Shown piece by piece: positions 22,185-34,700 of a stretch of 64,000 bases of DNA (within the stretch, counting starts at the first letter, position 1; each line of letters opens with the position of its first letter). Below the pieces are notes generated by a model, which saw only the letters and a program-made list of their open reading frames with translations, was not told the origin of the DNA and made no database searches. The position numbers and the translations under genes are program-made. The stretch spans positions 187,377,233 to 187,441,232 of the forward strand of contig NC_081415.1 in NCBI RefSeq assembly GCF_030272615.1. The letters are read 5' to 3'. Origin of the DNA: Cryptomeria japonica. Taxonomy: Eukaryota > Streptophyta > Pinopsida > Cupressales > Cupressaceae.

Positions 22185-25100
22185 ATGGCACCCAGAAGAG
22201 AATTGACAGGGAAGGTGAATTACCAGGACTGAAATATCTATGATGATTTTTTAGAGCAATTAACCATGTCCACCAATGCTGGGGCTAAGGCCAAAGAGCT
22301 AGTACCTAAGAACCCTCATCTAAAAATTGGAGATGGCCTTTATGATAAGGGTAATTGGTTGAGGGACCTTGAAATAGGATTGTTAGGCTTAGGACTCTTC
22401 AAAGTCGGTTTTGGGCAGAGGAATTCCCTAGCTCCTTTGAATGGCATATGGGAGCAGGATGTAGGAAAGCTTGTGGTCCCAGGTGTTTTTATGGGTGTAG
22501 ATCTATTAGCCCTGATTGCACAGAATTATGACTCTGTGGCAAGATGCATCAGGAACATAAAGGGATCAGTCTTGATTGAGATAAATGAAGATGAGTTTAG
22601 GAAAGTGTTTAAACTCAGTGAGTCCTCCAATTTGTTAGAACCTATTGACTTTGATTCATTAGCTCAGGTTTACAACACACAAAGGGATCATCTTAGAAGT
22701 GGCCCATTGAAAGAATTCTTTGTAAAGATAGGGGGGTTAACAGTTGTAGGCCCCAACACAATGGAACCATTCTCTCTCAACTTATTCACTCTGAGAGCTA
22801 AGGGTATGTATTTGGCATTATGCCAGATTTTTGGAGAGGATGCTGAAAAGAATATGCCAACCCATCATATGTTAATGATTGCACAAATTCTAAACCCCTC
22901 CCTAGCAATAACATTTGATTATGCCTCATACCTTGCTGATGCAATTCATAAAGGGCTAGTAGGAATAAAAAATGGTAAGGTGGATAGGCCATTTGGATGG
23001 TACTCCATGTTAATGCATATGTTTTTGTTCAAAGGGGCTGATTATTTTAGAAAGGAGATGGACCTAATTAAGGTCAAGGATAAAGAGAAGATGCCAGTGC
23101 AATTGTGGAGTACTATTCTATCTTGGGATAGAGAAGATGCAAGTTATTTAAAGTTTGATAGATGATTTGCATCTAAAATTAGGATTCTTCTATGCAGAGA
23201 AAACCCTAGAATTCCTAAGGCTCTTTTGGAGTTTCTCAGACCAAAGGAGTTTGCAGAGGATATCAAGATTGTTCACAATTGGGGAGACATATATTTGTAC
23301 CCTGTGTCTACTATTTTTAGAGTGTTTGGATTTAGAGGCACCCCCTTTTTACTACCCTATCAGGTCCCACTGAAGATAGGGATTGCAGAAGTCTTGAGAC
23401 AAATTGGGGGAGTACAAGAAGTAGAGCTAACCAATAGAGGTAAAGGGACTATTTTCCCAACTATTGCCATGGCTCACCATTTTGTGATCACTAAGGGTGG
23501 ATGGAGATTTTTTGAAGAATTCTTTAAGCCATATAGGCTGTCTACTACAGTGTCAAGATGTGTAGACCCCAAGGATTTTTTCAATGGCATGTTCAAAAAA
23601 AGAGCAGTGTGTAGAGGTAGGCCCCATCAATTTCAGTTCCCAAAAGATCTGATTAGAAATGAATTCAGCTCAGATGAGCAAGAACTAAGGAAGGAGAAGT
23701 GGGTGGCATATAAGAAAGCCCTTGATTTTATCCATCAATTTGACACTGGCTATGACCTCCTTTCTAGCTTCAATCCATTTGAGGAGAAAATAAAATTCCT
23801 GATTCTTTATTTTGAAGATCTCATGCAGACCTTAAAAAAAAAGAGGGAGGCCATAATGCAAAATGAGCCTGATAAGGCTAAGATGGTATTGGCTAAGCCT
23901 GTCTTTGCTAGAGATATCCCAGCTGGTGACTATGTAATGCACAAAGGGTCAAAGTACACTGTGATAATGCCAGTGACAAGTGAGCCTTCCACTTCAAAAG
24001 GGAAGAGGAAAATTGAAGATGTCATTGACATCCAGGATTCCCCTAAGAAGAAGAGAGTGGGAAAGGAAATTGAAACTGATGAGCCTCAATATTCTCCATC
24101 TCAGTCTCCTATCCACATTGGAGATGAACAACCCATGGCTAAACAATTGTTGCAGTTAGGGAGTCTCAGTGAGATTGCTTATACCTATGAGGAGACCCAA
24201 GAGGGGATGGCCGAAGAGCCACCTAATGCTGAAATAGATTTGACTGATGGTGAGTTAAAGGGCCAAGAAATGGACCTTAGTGTTAAGAAAGAGTGAATAA
24301 TTCCTAGCTGACAGTAATTTTGTCACATCAGGAGCTTTTATATAGTTTCTATGGAAGCAAAATATTGATCAATTCAAGACTAGATGTGAACAGAGGAAAA
24401 CTGAACGGCCTCTTAAAAGTACAACTTAGGTAGAAGAAGAGGTTAAGAAAGAAATGATGGAGGAGTTCAAAGCAATCACCCCTAAGAAAGGAAGAGAAAT
24501 GGTAGCAAAGGCTAGTGTGTTGATTCTCCCTGAATGGGATATAGCTAATGCCTTAGTGCTTGATGCAGTGAAGAAAGAAACAAAGCCTATGGAAGGAGTG
24601 ACATTCAGCAAGGATAATGTTGCTCTTGTCATGTGGTCTTTAAATAAGGATGAAAACAAAAGAAGGAAGGATGCATCAGATTCTAGCCTCTTAGGAGGCA
24701 TGATAGTTAAAAGAGTCCAAGACATAGGGGTAGTGGAAGCTGCAAGCACAGTCCTAAAGACCTGTTGCAAAATTTAGTGTTGCGGTGGCAGAGAAAGAGG
24801 CACAAGAAAAGGCTAATCTCCAATTGAAATTGGAGACTATTTTAAAAGCTTACAATGATGCTAAAGAAGGAATAGCCAACAAAGACATCATAATTGCTAG
24901 ACTCCAGAGTCAATTGGAAGGTCAATATCATCCCTCTACACTCATGATAGCCTCCTCTCCAGTAAGACCCCCTCCTACTAGTCCCATCATTGAATATCCC
25001 CCTTCTCCTATGCCTTCTAGTTCCTAATTACCTGAAAATGTCCAACATGAGTTGAAAAAATTGAAACAAGCTCAGACATTGTATGCAAACAAATATGAGG

Positions 25101-25807
25101 AGAAGGTGAAAGCCACCATCTTGAAGTTTGCTGACTCAGTCAAAACCTCCAATGTATACATAAATATGAAGAGGATTATTGAGATTTTGATCAAATTCAG
25201 AGAAGAAGAAGCCACTTTGGAACCAATCTTGAATAAGTGGGTGCTTAGAGGTAAAGAGTTAGAGCTCATGTGTTCTTCCCATGCAGATGCAGAAGAGAAT
25301 GACAATCTAAGGTCCACATGTGAGTTTATAAAAGAGATGAATATTCTTTCAGTGGAAGGAGCAGGTATAAAATGAAAAGCCCAACTTTATAGGAAAGAAT
25401 ATTCAAATCATAAATTTGAAATGTTTCCAGGAGGTTTCATTGGTCCTATCTAGCTAAACAAAGAGAAGACTTGGTTAAAGGAGGTGGACCACAATTTGTC
25501 CCTAAGGATCAATCAGATTATTAGTATTGATGACACATCCTTATTTGTCCAAACAATTGAGGAAATTGAAAAAGTGAAATCTCATTATGGTTTCATAGAA
25601 ACAGAGATTGGGCATGTATGAGTCACTTGGAAGCAGCTAGAAGATATGAAACAGAAGATTGCTAGTTTTACTTGGCCTAGTGATGATGTGTATCAGGAGT
25701 GGAAAGATAAGTATATGGGACAGAAAGAAGATGCTCAGGAGCAGTTACAGGAGGTTGCAACAGAACAACAAGTAGAGGAAGCCACAGATGCTGAAAAGGA
25801 CTTATAA
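22185..25807 (+). pseudogene. Element B large coding region, homologous to element A
   Basis: ATG 22,185 opens a frame running to TGA 24,294, interrupted by TGA at 22,230 and 23,163. The protein pieces share order and motifs with element A: LVVPGVF, a YSMLMHMFL segment, PVQLWSTILSWD, RPKEF, HNWGDIY and FRGTPFLLPYQVP. A Lys/Glu-rich, possibly nuclear-targeted stretch (KRKIED, KKKRVGKE) follows. Homology then continues in the next frame at about 24,430-24,777 (GREMVAKASVLILPEWD, compare GRQLLKEAGVLLYSGWD in A) and in a third frame at 24,785-25,807. That third part is coiled-coil-like, with stops at 25,025, 25,373, 25,451 and 25,619 and a final TAA at 25,805. No RT or integrase motif is present. 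The element is dead and of unknown function, and likely encodes a gag-like structural protein. Confidence 0.7.
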
Positions 25808-26523
25808 CCGCTTCTTGAAAATGACCAGTTGTTTGTAACAAACTTTCTTTTGAAGGGTCCAAAGCTTGTATGCATCCATACTATCATAAATGGATGCCAG
25901 GACTCCTAAAAAAATGATCACAAGTAATTGTAAGAAAACGCTGCAAAAATTTATCTGAGCTTTTTTCTAGTCTTATGGAGAATACTCTGAGTTTTGTAAT
26001 ATTTTCTCAAAATTAATATCAATATACAGACTATCAACTTTCGAGGCTAAATTTAGTGTTGTCTTCTGGTCTACTTGCAAATATTTACTGTTTTCAATAT
26101 GAGTAATCTAGGGTTATTCATTTGAGTATGGATTGTAAGGCAATCTTAAATAGAGGCATTTCTTAGTTTTTCTTTCCAGGAGGGAAATTAAATATGCATG
26201 AAGCATTTCTATCAGTAAATTCCTTGTGGGAGATTTTGAATTTGATGAATGCAGTATAGTTTGATAAGGGTAAATTCTTATGTATGTCAGGCATATGTGG
26301 GGTTTTATAGAAGCCGAGGTAATGGGATGTGTGGAGATATTTGATTGTGGGAGTATTGTTTAAACTTAGATGACTCTGTGGCCTGGATAAGGCACTGGTA
26401 TCAATTGTAGTTGTCCTTTTACATGTCTTGTAGGTCAACATTGAAACATGAGTATTAAGGCTTATTTCTTCATTTCAATTAGTCTCAAGGCGATAAGATC
26501 CACTGGTTTTTGGACAATGGTTA
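25808..26523 (+). other. 3' region of element B
   Basis: AT-rich, without coding potential that I can support. Words resembling plant polyadenylation signals (AATAT, AATAAG) occur around 26,010-26,030. Confidence 0.35.
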
Positions 26524-26724
26524 CTATGGATTTTGTTTAAAAGTGTGAAATAATTCACCTAAGGTATACCTGCCTGAACTTTGGATAAGTTTGAAGTGAA
26601 GAAGGTTGTAAAACCTTGTCATATATTGTTCTAAAGTTTCCTTCTCTTTGATCTCTCTTTTGCAAATAGAGTTTACTATTTTATTATAAGGGATTTTAGG
26701 GGGAATTAGAATTTGAGAACAACA
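26524..26724 (-). pseudogene. Antisense gag-like fragment at right end of element B
   Basis: The minus strand encodes a stretch with KREIKEKETLEQYMTRFYNL, which fits the conserved pattern of the retrotransposon gag domain (basic/acidic residues, then TL.QY..RF..L). It stops at the insertion border at 26,724; in the same frame the translation continues into ATCGA-repeat sequence and is then meaningless. Why an antisense gag piece lies at the end of the insertion is unclear; it may be captured or nested sequence. Confidence 0.45.
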
Positions 26725-26967
26725 GGTCCCACCAACAAAAGGTATCGAAGAAAGCAGAGGTGGCCCCCACCAATGAGAAAAGGCTTTCAAAGAAACAATA
26801 TGATCGATGCAAGATAAAGAAGATTCACCGAAAGAAGCATTCTCATCGAAAAAGTGATATTGATAAAATAGAAGAAAACTACATCGATGAATGATATCGA
26901 TAAGGATATGAGTTTCGATGGGAGGACAAAAGAAGTCACCGAAGTCCAAAGTCTCTTCGACATGAAA
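26725..26967 (+). mobile_element. LTR-like block with ATCGA units (right part)
   Basis: This continues the unit interrupted at 20,530. It matches 19,884-20,127 almost base for base from GTCCCACC to CTTCGACATGAAAC, then diverges. The first five bases, GGTCC, are the right copy of the target duplication. Confidence 0.75.
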
Positions 26968-28015
26968 CTTGGCTAGGTCCTGTAGAGCCTAAAGTGAGAG
27001 AGTTAGTAACCAAGTAGGTTCACTCTATAAGTTGGCCAAGTCAATTGGAGGGTTTGATCATAGGAGTTGGCATTTACTTAGAACCTATCCAATCTGTTGA
27101 ATTGAGACCCAACACATTCATTAATTGTTTTGGACATTTCAAGCTATGTTTTCCTAATAGATGGTCAAGTATAGAACAACAACACTCAAAAAATATAGTC
27201 TAGAGAGATTGCAGTCTATAGTAAAGCCAGTAGACAGTCATACCTAGTACCAAATAAAATGACAGTATTCAATTCTACTGAGTGAAAAAGAGTAGGGTAT
27301 AAGTTTCTAAAAGGTCTTTTCAAACCTTAACAACAAATAACATGTTATTGTTGCAGCATTGTCAAAACTTGACAAGAACAACACCTTATTACCTCAAGAG
27401 GCATAGAAGTCATAGGGCAACTCATGTCAAATGTGCAACTCAATACAATAAATAATCTTAGTTTGTAGCCCTATAGCATCATAATGCAGTCCTTGACCAA
27501 GTATGCATACAAGAAACATCTAGTTCTATTAAGGTACAAGCATCAAAGTCAGAGGTTATGACAACTAGTGAAAAACATCAAGAACAAAAAGTTTAGTCTC
27601 AAGCATTAGGAGTTGTAATAAAAAAAATTACAAGGATGAGGCATATTCATAACTTTTGTGGTCCCACCTTTGATATCAACACTAGAAGCAACTCATATTG
27701 TTCATGTACAGACAAGACAATATGGGAGTTCATTATACCCAGCAACTCGTAGTGTTGTTGTTCATGTTGGCTTTGTTGGACCCTGCAATTAAGATTCAAT
27801 ATACATTATTCAATAAGATTAATTGTGCAACATAATGAAATATTGAAAAGTGTGTTACCTTGTTGAGCTTCGCTTGGTTTTGAGAATAGTTTAATATTCT
27901 TTACTTAACAGGGCCAACCACGTGAAGGTGGAAGCTCATTTGGCCCCTCCCCCCCCCCTAACATCACTCTAAATTCCTTGTTAACATCTTATAACATTGA
28001 TTCATTAATTCTTTC
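26968..28015. other. Intergenic DNA, no gene seen
   Basis: No supported coding, RNA or repeat feature, apart from a C run near 27,950. Confidence 0.4.
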
Positions 28016-28019
28016 TACC

Positions 28020-28195
28020 ATTAATAAAATATAGCATTCATTCATTAATATCACATAATGTTCATTAACACATAACATTGATTAACATTAATTAACACGC
28101 AACATTCATCGATATTAATTAACACATATCATCCATAACCATTAATTAGCACATAATTACATTCACTAACACATAAAAATCAATCATTATCAAAT
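28020..28195. repeat. Iterated ATTAACACATAACATT-like words
   Basis: The words ATTAA, ACACATAA and CATT(A/C)A recur about every 20 bases in a loose tandem pattern. The array lies just outside the CACTA-type coding remnants, where subterminal transposase-binding repeats would be expected, but no terminal inverted repeat was found. Confidence 0.4.
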
Positions 28196-28939
28196 AAGTT
28201 AGATTACAATCATTTCTTTCTTTGTTTTTTCTTTGAAGCTATGAAAAGACTAAGTGGAACATTGGTGTCTTCATCATTTCCCCCCTCTACAGATGTTCCA
28301 CCAACTACTCGTGATCTCAATGTATGCCTAGTCCTATACTGAGGACGAGGACACTGAAGCAAAGGGGGGTCATCTGCAATAACAAAGAAATGGGTTAAAT
28401 TAAAAAAAAAAAAATATTATTGTTACAAGTATTTCATTAATTTGGAGAACATAATTGTTGTGCTCTTTACCTGATGGGGCCACATCATTTTGTGTAGCCT
28501 CAACCTCAACATGCTGAACACCAATTGCAATTATATTTGTTTAAAGCAATAACAGTGGTCCTCTTTACCTGAGTGGGGAACATCACGTTCTTGAGGTTGT
28601 GTACCCAGATCATGCTCCACTTGCTCACCACCGATTACATGCTCTAAAATATTAACAAGAAAGGTTACATTAATTACTACTCTAATTACAAATTAAGATG
28701 TTTAATTGTATTAATAGCTAAATATATAAATTTGAATAGCAAATGAATACCTCCACTACTGGGATGCACATCTGGACCTTCATGTGTGGGTGGTGTTTCA
28801 CAATTAGCAGGTTGCATTCCAATGACATGCACATTGTTATCATTGCTTGCTTATTTAAAACAAATATAGTCACTTTATGTTGGAACTCAACATCAATTAG
28901 ATTATTGGTAAAGTATTCAATTTGAAACAACTTCCATTT

Positions 28940-30921
28940 AGCATATTTACCTATGTGATAGATGCACTCGAATGTTGTGTATGCTCACTCAATTCTCGTA
29001 GCTGATCAGCCACAGCTGAATAGCCTTGCCGGTAGGCAATTCTCTTGTCATCTTCTGTGGGTGCTCTATTGAATTCAGAGCCCTGCATTTTTGCTTGGTA
29101 TTGTGAATTTTGCTTGCATCGTTTGATAAAAAAAAGAGTTTGCAATTTATTAATATTTTGAGACAATATGGGAGTTTACATGAGATACTTACAATTCGTG
29201 CAACAAGTTTCATGTAACCACCAGAGTCGAGTTTGTGTTACCCATGCTTTTCTTGCCTTGCCTTGGTTGCCTTTGACGTGTCACTTAGTTTATAAAAAGT
29301 TTGAAATATGTTAGATTATATAAATATAAAGAGTAATTAATTAGTACATAATTACATTCTTAATAGTATCCCGTACCTTCTTCTGGCATCTACTAGTGTA
29401 TTTTCTTTTTTCCTTTCAATTCTCTCCTTGGCATCCAAAATTAGGTCCTTCCACTCGCTCTCTGGAATCATGGGGGGACGCTCGTACTTTAGGTTCCTCT
29501 CCAAATGGGTCCTATATTGGTCCCTCACATACTTTAGATATGTGCCAAATTTTTCAAGGAGCTTGGTTTTGTCAAAGGTGTCATTTCTAAACCACTCAAC
29601 CATTTGGTTTGTCAATTCCTCTTTTAACCTTTTTTCTTGGTCATTCCACCTTTTAAAGCAAAAACAAACCTGTTAGATTTAGAAATGAACTAAAGCTACA
29701 TTTATTACACTACAAGAAATGGATCAAAGGAAAAGTATTCTAGCAATGATATGAAATCAAAAGTGGATAAGGGTTAGTTCACCTATGATGTACCACCTTT
29801 TATGTATGGTGGGCCCAAATATCTGCAATGCAATGTCACTAAGATGTTTATAGAAAATATCATTGCCTGCAAAAAATTCATGGGATCATTAGTCCAAAAT
29901 GAGTGATCATAAAGTAAATTACAATTAGAGTATATATAATAATAATTTTAAAGTACTTGGAACCTTTTGTATCTTTAAGGGAATCATTTATTTGTCGCTC
30001 ACCACGAATGTGGCCTGTAATGTTCCTGTACTAGAAATACAAGAAGATCCAGGAAACGATGCTATATTATTAGCAGTAGTCGCCTGTGGCACATCCTCAT
30101 GTGCATCTGCTCCTGCAAAAAGGGAATCCACTATGAAATGGCATTAGAATTCAAGAACACTTGAAGGGAAATAAACACATGATAGAAGATAGAGCAAAAG
30201 AGGGATCTACCAACAGTGGGTGGGCCAATATGACATGCACTAGAGGATGTCTGCATGCTATGTGCTGCCGACATTGCAATCGACAATATAGGTGAGGGTG
30301 ACCTCTGATGAGGCAGCGTCGGCATTTGCACAGTAACATTGACAACACCTAAAGAATAATACATTAAATATATGAAAAGTGCAAGAATTGTAAACAAGGA
30401 TGAACCTTTATTTTGAAAATTGACAGTATCAAGTATGATGTGTTTTGGGTACTTAGAGTGATAAGCCAAGAAAGTGATAATACAAGAAAATCGTCATCAC
30501 CTAATCCTGCAACACCCTGATCGTAGGAACGACTTTCATGAGGGCAGATAAATTGTTGTAAAAATAATACGTACATATTCTAGTTAATAACATAAAAAGA
30601 GAATAAAATATAAACTATTATTGAACTTTTGTTATAATTAAAGCTTTCATTACTACTTACTTGCAAGTTTTCTATTGTCTTATACAATAATTCCACCCTC
30701 TGTCGTATCTCATCAGTGGTAGGATGCACGGCTGCCAAAGCAACAATCTCTTTTCTAATTTTTATAAGAGGCATTTTAAAGAATTTCACAAGGTTTGTGG
30801 GATCTTCAGGGTCATCATTGCTTAACCCTAATGATTCCACATCCATAGAAAGGTGCTCAGGTACTGCAACTCCCTTTCCCTTTCCCCGAACATCCGTCTG
30901 TGTCAAGAATATCATTAACAA
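28940..30921 (-). pseudogene. CACTA (En/Spm) second gene remnant with Transposase_24-like domain
   Basis: Read on the minus strand, a segment at 30,921-30,580 (helical, with IRQRVELLYKTIENLQ) is followed by 29,615-29,352, containing LEKFGTYLKYVRDQYRTHLE and ERPPMIPESEWKDLI. About 29,280-29,200 gives KARQEKHG and HKLDSGGYMKLVARI, and 29,166-28,951 gives EFNRAPTEDDKRIAYRQGY. The spacing pattern (a basic KA.+.K motif, a GS/GGY motif, then a charged helix) fits the plant Ptta/En/Spm transposase family (PF03004, Transposase_24). The pieces are separated by non-coding stretches that may be introns or decay. The segment lies downstream of the TNP2 gene in the same orientation, as in CACTA elements. 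Confidence 0.65.
29708..29719 (+). other. CACTACAAGAAA word inside the CACTA remnant
   Basis: CACTACAAGAAA is the classic terminal motif of CACTA elements. Here it lies between coding pieces, and no TTTCTTGTAGTG partner was found. It could be the end of a nested element or a chance match. Confidence 0.3.
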
Positions 30922-31489
30922 TTAAAAAATTAGTATAAATCACTAAAAAAAAGAACATAATAATGTAACAGTTTGCTTCTACCTAATTTGTACAATTACA
31001 ATGAGGTTTACCTGCTCGGTAGAAGTGTCGCAAGGTACATCTTTGTCTGCGATATGTGATGGATCCATGTCGGCCTGTGACAAAGAAAAAATATAAAAGA
31101 CGTTAGCGAAATTACATCATACACAACATGAACAACATGAACTTTGTAGACAAAAAGAGTATTAAATATTAAAAAGATGTTGTCATCAAAATCATTGTAA
31201 ATTTTTTAATTCCTTACCTTTACTTTATGTAGACTATGCAGGATCCTCAACTAAATGGTCACATAAATAGTCACATAGCTAATAAACAATCCAGTTTCCA
31301 TAAATGAACACACTTTAAAAATTGTCACATAAATAGTCACACTCCCTATCTCCATCTCCATATTAAAAGGTGCATCATGAATTAATTATGTAATGGCATT
31401 AGAATTCAAAACAGAATGAATTAATTATGTAAAAAAAATTCTATCAAGAAGTCAATATTAAATAGATAATATATTAAATAGATAATATA

Positions 31490-31549
31490 CTAATCGCATT
31501 CTTCATACATTTCATTCTTCATCATCATGAACATCAAGGTCATCATCCC

Positions 31550-31638
<89 letters not shown>

Positions 31639-31675
31639 ATGTCTTCGCCATCATCATCACCATCATCACCATCAC

Positions 31676-31721
<46 letters not shown>

Positions 31722-34700
31722 TTCTTCTTCTTCTTCTTCTTCTTCTTCTTCTTCTTCTTCTTCATCGTCATTGTGAAACTGTCGATCGTGATCATCATCC
31801 ACTTCATCTTCTACTTCTTCGGTATCTTCTTCTTCCATCACATTATACTTTATCGGCCTTCCTCTTGGATCATGTCTAACAACAAATGACCAACCCGATT
31901 TATGTGGAACCTTTGAGTAAAATACTTGCTCACATTGGCTTGGAAGAACATAGGGCTCATCCCCAACTGGTCCAAATGACCTTGTATTTAGCATTATAAA
32001 ACCATTATCATGTTCAATAATAGTTCTATCAGGATCATTTTTATTCAATCGTAGCCTGTACCATTTGACGACGAACAAAACTAATTTGAAGGAATTAAAG
32101 TCACACTCAAGTATATCATCCAAAATGCCATAGTATCAATTTTAAGACTGTTGAGGATGAATGTCATTTCTCGATGAAATATTTGTCACCTCAAAGACTA
32201 TAGTGATGCCAGAATCACAAGTTTTCTTCGTGTCATCCAACTTTTTCATGTGAAATTTATGACCATTGCAGCACATAGCATTGTGGTGTTTGACCTGCAA
32301 TATGTCAAACATGTAAAATTTATTGCATTATGAGTTGATAAACATATGGGTGATTAATAAATTTATACGTACCTCTTTATCTCTTAAACCATATGCTAAA
32401 TCAATTTCCCTTTGTGTAACATTGGAATATCCATTACGATGTGCTTCTTTAACCAATGAAGCCACACCTTCCCATGTTAACGGGCATCCAGAATGTTGAC
32501 AACGTTCAATCCATACAGTCATCCAATCAAGATTGTTTGCAATATACAAATGTAGTGCATCCCACTCTCGATCAACTGTACAAAAAATAAATAGACGTCT
32601 TACAATCAATTTATTTTGAAGATTAAGAATTAATTAACTACAATAACATCTTATAATTACCTCTCACTTTCCTCAATCTACCTCTCCCCATCAAGTACTC
32701 CCTTTCAAATTTGTTAATGGTGTTGGGATCCCAAATGCAATCCACGTGGATCTTTGCTACAAACTTAGGAAAAGATTCAGAAATGTACACCATAGTCTGG
32801 TATACCATATATCCCTCCACCATAGAACCCTCAGGTTGTGCTCTTTGTCGAACCAAAGCCTTCAAAAATCTCAAGTGCCTCTCAACCATCCACATTAACC
32901 TAGTGTGTACAGGTCCACACAATTCAATCTCCTCAACTTGGTGTATGAGGTAGTGTTCTTGTGCATTGAAAAAAGCTGGAGGTAGACACTTTTGCATTTC
33001 ACACATTAAATGAGGAATTTTTCTCTTCCAATATTTTATATCATCTTTATGGATTTCTTTACATGACAGCCACCTACAAGGTATTCAAGATGCAAAAAAA
33101 TATATTACATAAGAAGTAAAACAAATCACAAATATAATATCTATACAACGAACTAAACAAATATCACTACTTACCTCATGTATTTTCCAAGATCATATAT
33201 GACTTGCTTGACATTATTGTCGAAGTCATCTAGGAGAGATAGAGGTAGAATGTACTGCAACAATTATAAAATTATCTTTTCATTTTTTTGTAACATAATG
33301 AAAAGTACACGTATGCGCAGTACTTAAATACATACTAAAAACACAAGAACATGAATTACCTTAATGAAGGTATGCCAATCATGCGTTTTCATCCCTGGCC
33401 CAAATTCACTTTTCTTTAATATGAGATTATTTTTGTTCGCAGCAAATCCTGTGGGAAATCGAATTTTTCGTATGACTTCTTTTATAGCATTGCTTTGCTA
33501 GTCCATTAATAACCAAGGAAGCTCACTTATATTAATCTGGTCTCCATGGCTATTTGATTGAATGACATTTATCATTGCATGATTGGAATCCTGAATGTCA
33601 CTACATATTTTGACAATTTTTTCTTTGTCATGCCTTCCATCCAATATTTTCCATAATGCTTCTGTTATATTCTTTCCAATATGCATACTATCAAACAAAT
33701 GAACAATTTGTAATTGCTCGTAGTAGGGCAACCTACTAAATTGTCGGGGATAACTTTTTATTCCCTTAGGAAGGTGGTCATTTATGCCTTCACGACCTTC
33801 ATGATCATCAATCACACAATCAGTAAACAAAACAAAATAGAAAAGATGTTTTATGACAAACCAATAGATGGAATGACATTACCTTGATGATTAATTCCAT
33901 TATATTCCAACTTCCACAGGTGAGGTGTCATTCTTCATGGCTTTGATGTATTCTCTTCTTTCCCATTGAAAAGATGTTTTTCAGTATTTCGATACTTATG
34001 ATTTTTGTGGAGAAAGTGCCTATACTCATCAAACACCTGCTTTCCTAAACTTTTTGAATGACGAGATTTCATCTTTGGACCACAAACAGGATATGCAAAT
34101 TTTCCCTTTGTTTGAAGACCTAAAAGATAATGTATAATTGGATTAAATATGATAATTTTTTGAATTATAATGTTCATGCACAACTTAAACACTATAACAT
34201 ACCACAAAAATGTGTTAGCCCCGAGGCATCGTGTATTGTCCATATAAGCATCACATGGAATTGAAATTGTCTTTGTCCTATTGCTCTAGAGATGTCGTAC
34301 ATAGTGACACCATTCCATAACTCTAGCAACTCGTCGATAAGAGGCTCGATATATACATTCATATCTTTAACTTGGTACTTACCTAATCGAATGAACAAAA
34401 ACATTACATAATTATTATGACCATTTTACTGCAATATTTATAATTAAATTTAGACGACTATATTTAAATGATAAAATACCTGGAACAATCATTGCCAACA
34501 TTATGTGCTCCCTCTTTATCGACATCCATGGAGGAATGTTAATGTTGATAACGAAAATAGGCCACACTGAGTAAACAGATCTCATCTCTCCAAATGGATT
34601 GACCCCGTCTGTTGCCAATGAAAGCCTGAGATTATGAGCTTCTTCTTTAAAGTTTGGCCACTTTTCCTCTATGTCCATAAATACTGAACCATCTGTAGAC

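Larger units (their letters stand above)
20531..26724 (+). mobile_element. Element B, 6.2-kb insertion with TGTT...AACA ends
   Basis: The insertion begins TGTTATCACTG and ends GAGAACAACA, and is flanked by GGTCC on both sides. It splits the second ATCGA unit, whose halves are 20,287-20,530 and 26,725-26,967. TG...CA ends with a 5-bp duplication are what an LTR-retrotransposon integrase produces. However, the sequence at the right end does not resemble the left end, so a normal pair of LTRs is not seen. The interior holds a GCGAA-rich leader or LTR body, the large element B frame, and an antisense gag-like piece at the right end. Confidence 0.65.

Noticed and set aside
31527-31889. Plus-strand poly-Ile/poly-Phe frame and minus-strand poly-Met/poly-Lys frame
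   Set aside because: Both are shadows of the trinucleotide microsatellite. Only the Asp/Glu frame continues from a recognisable domain.
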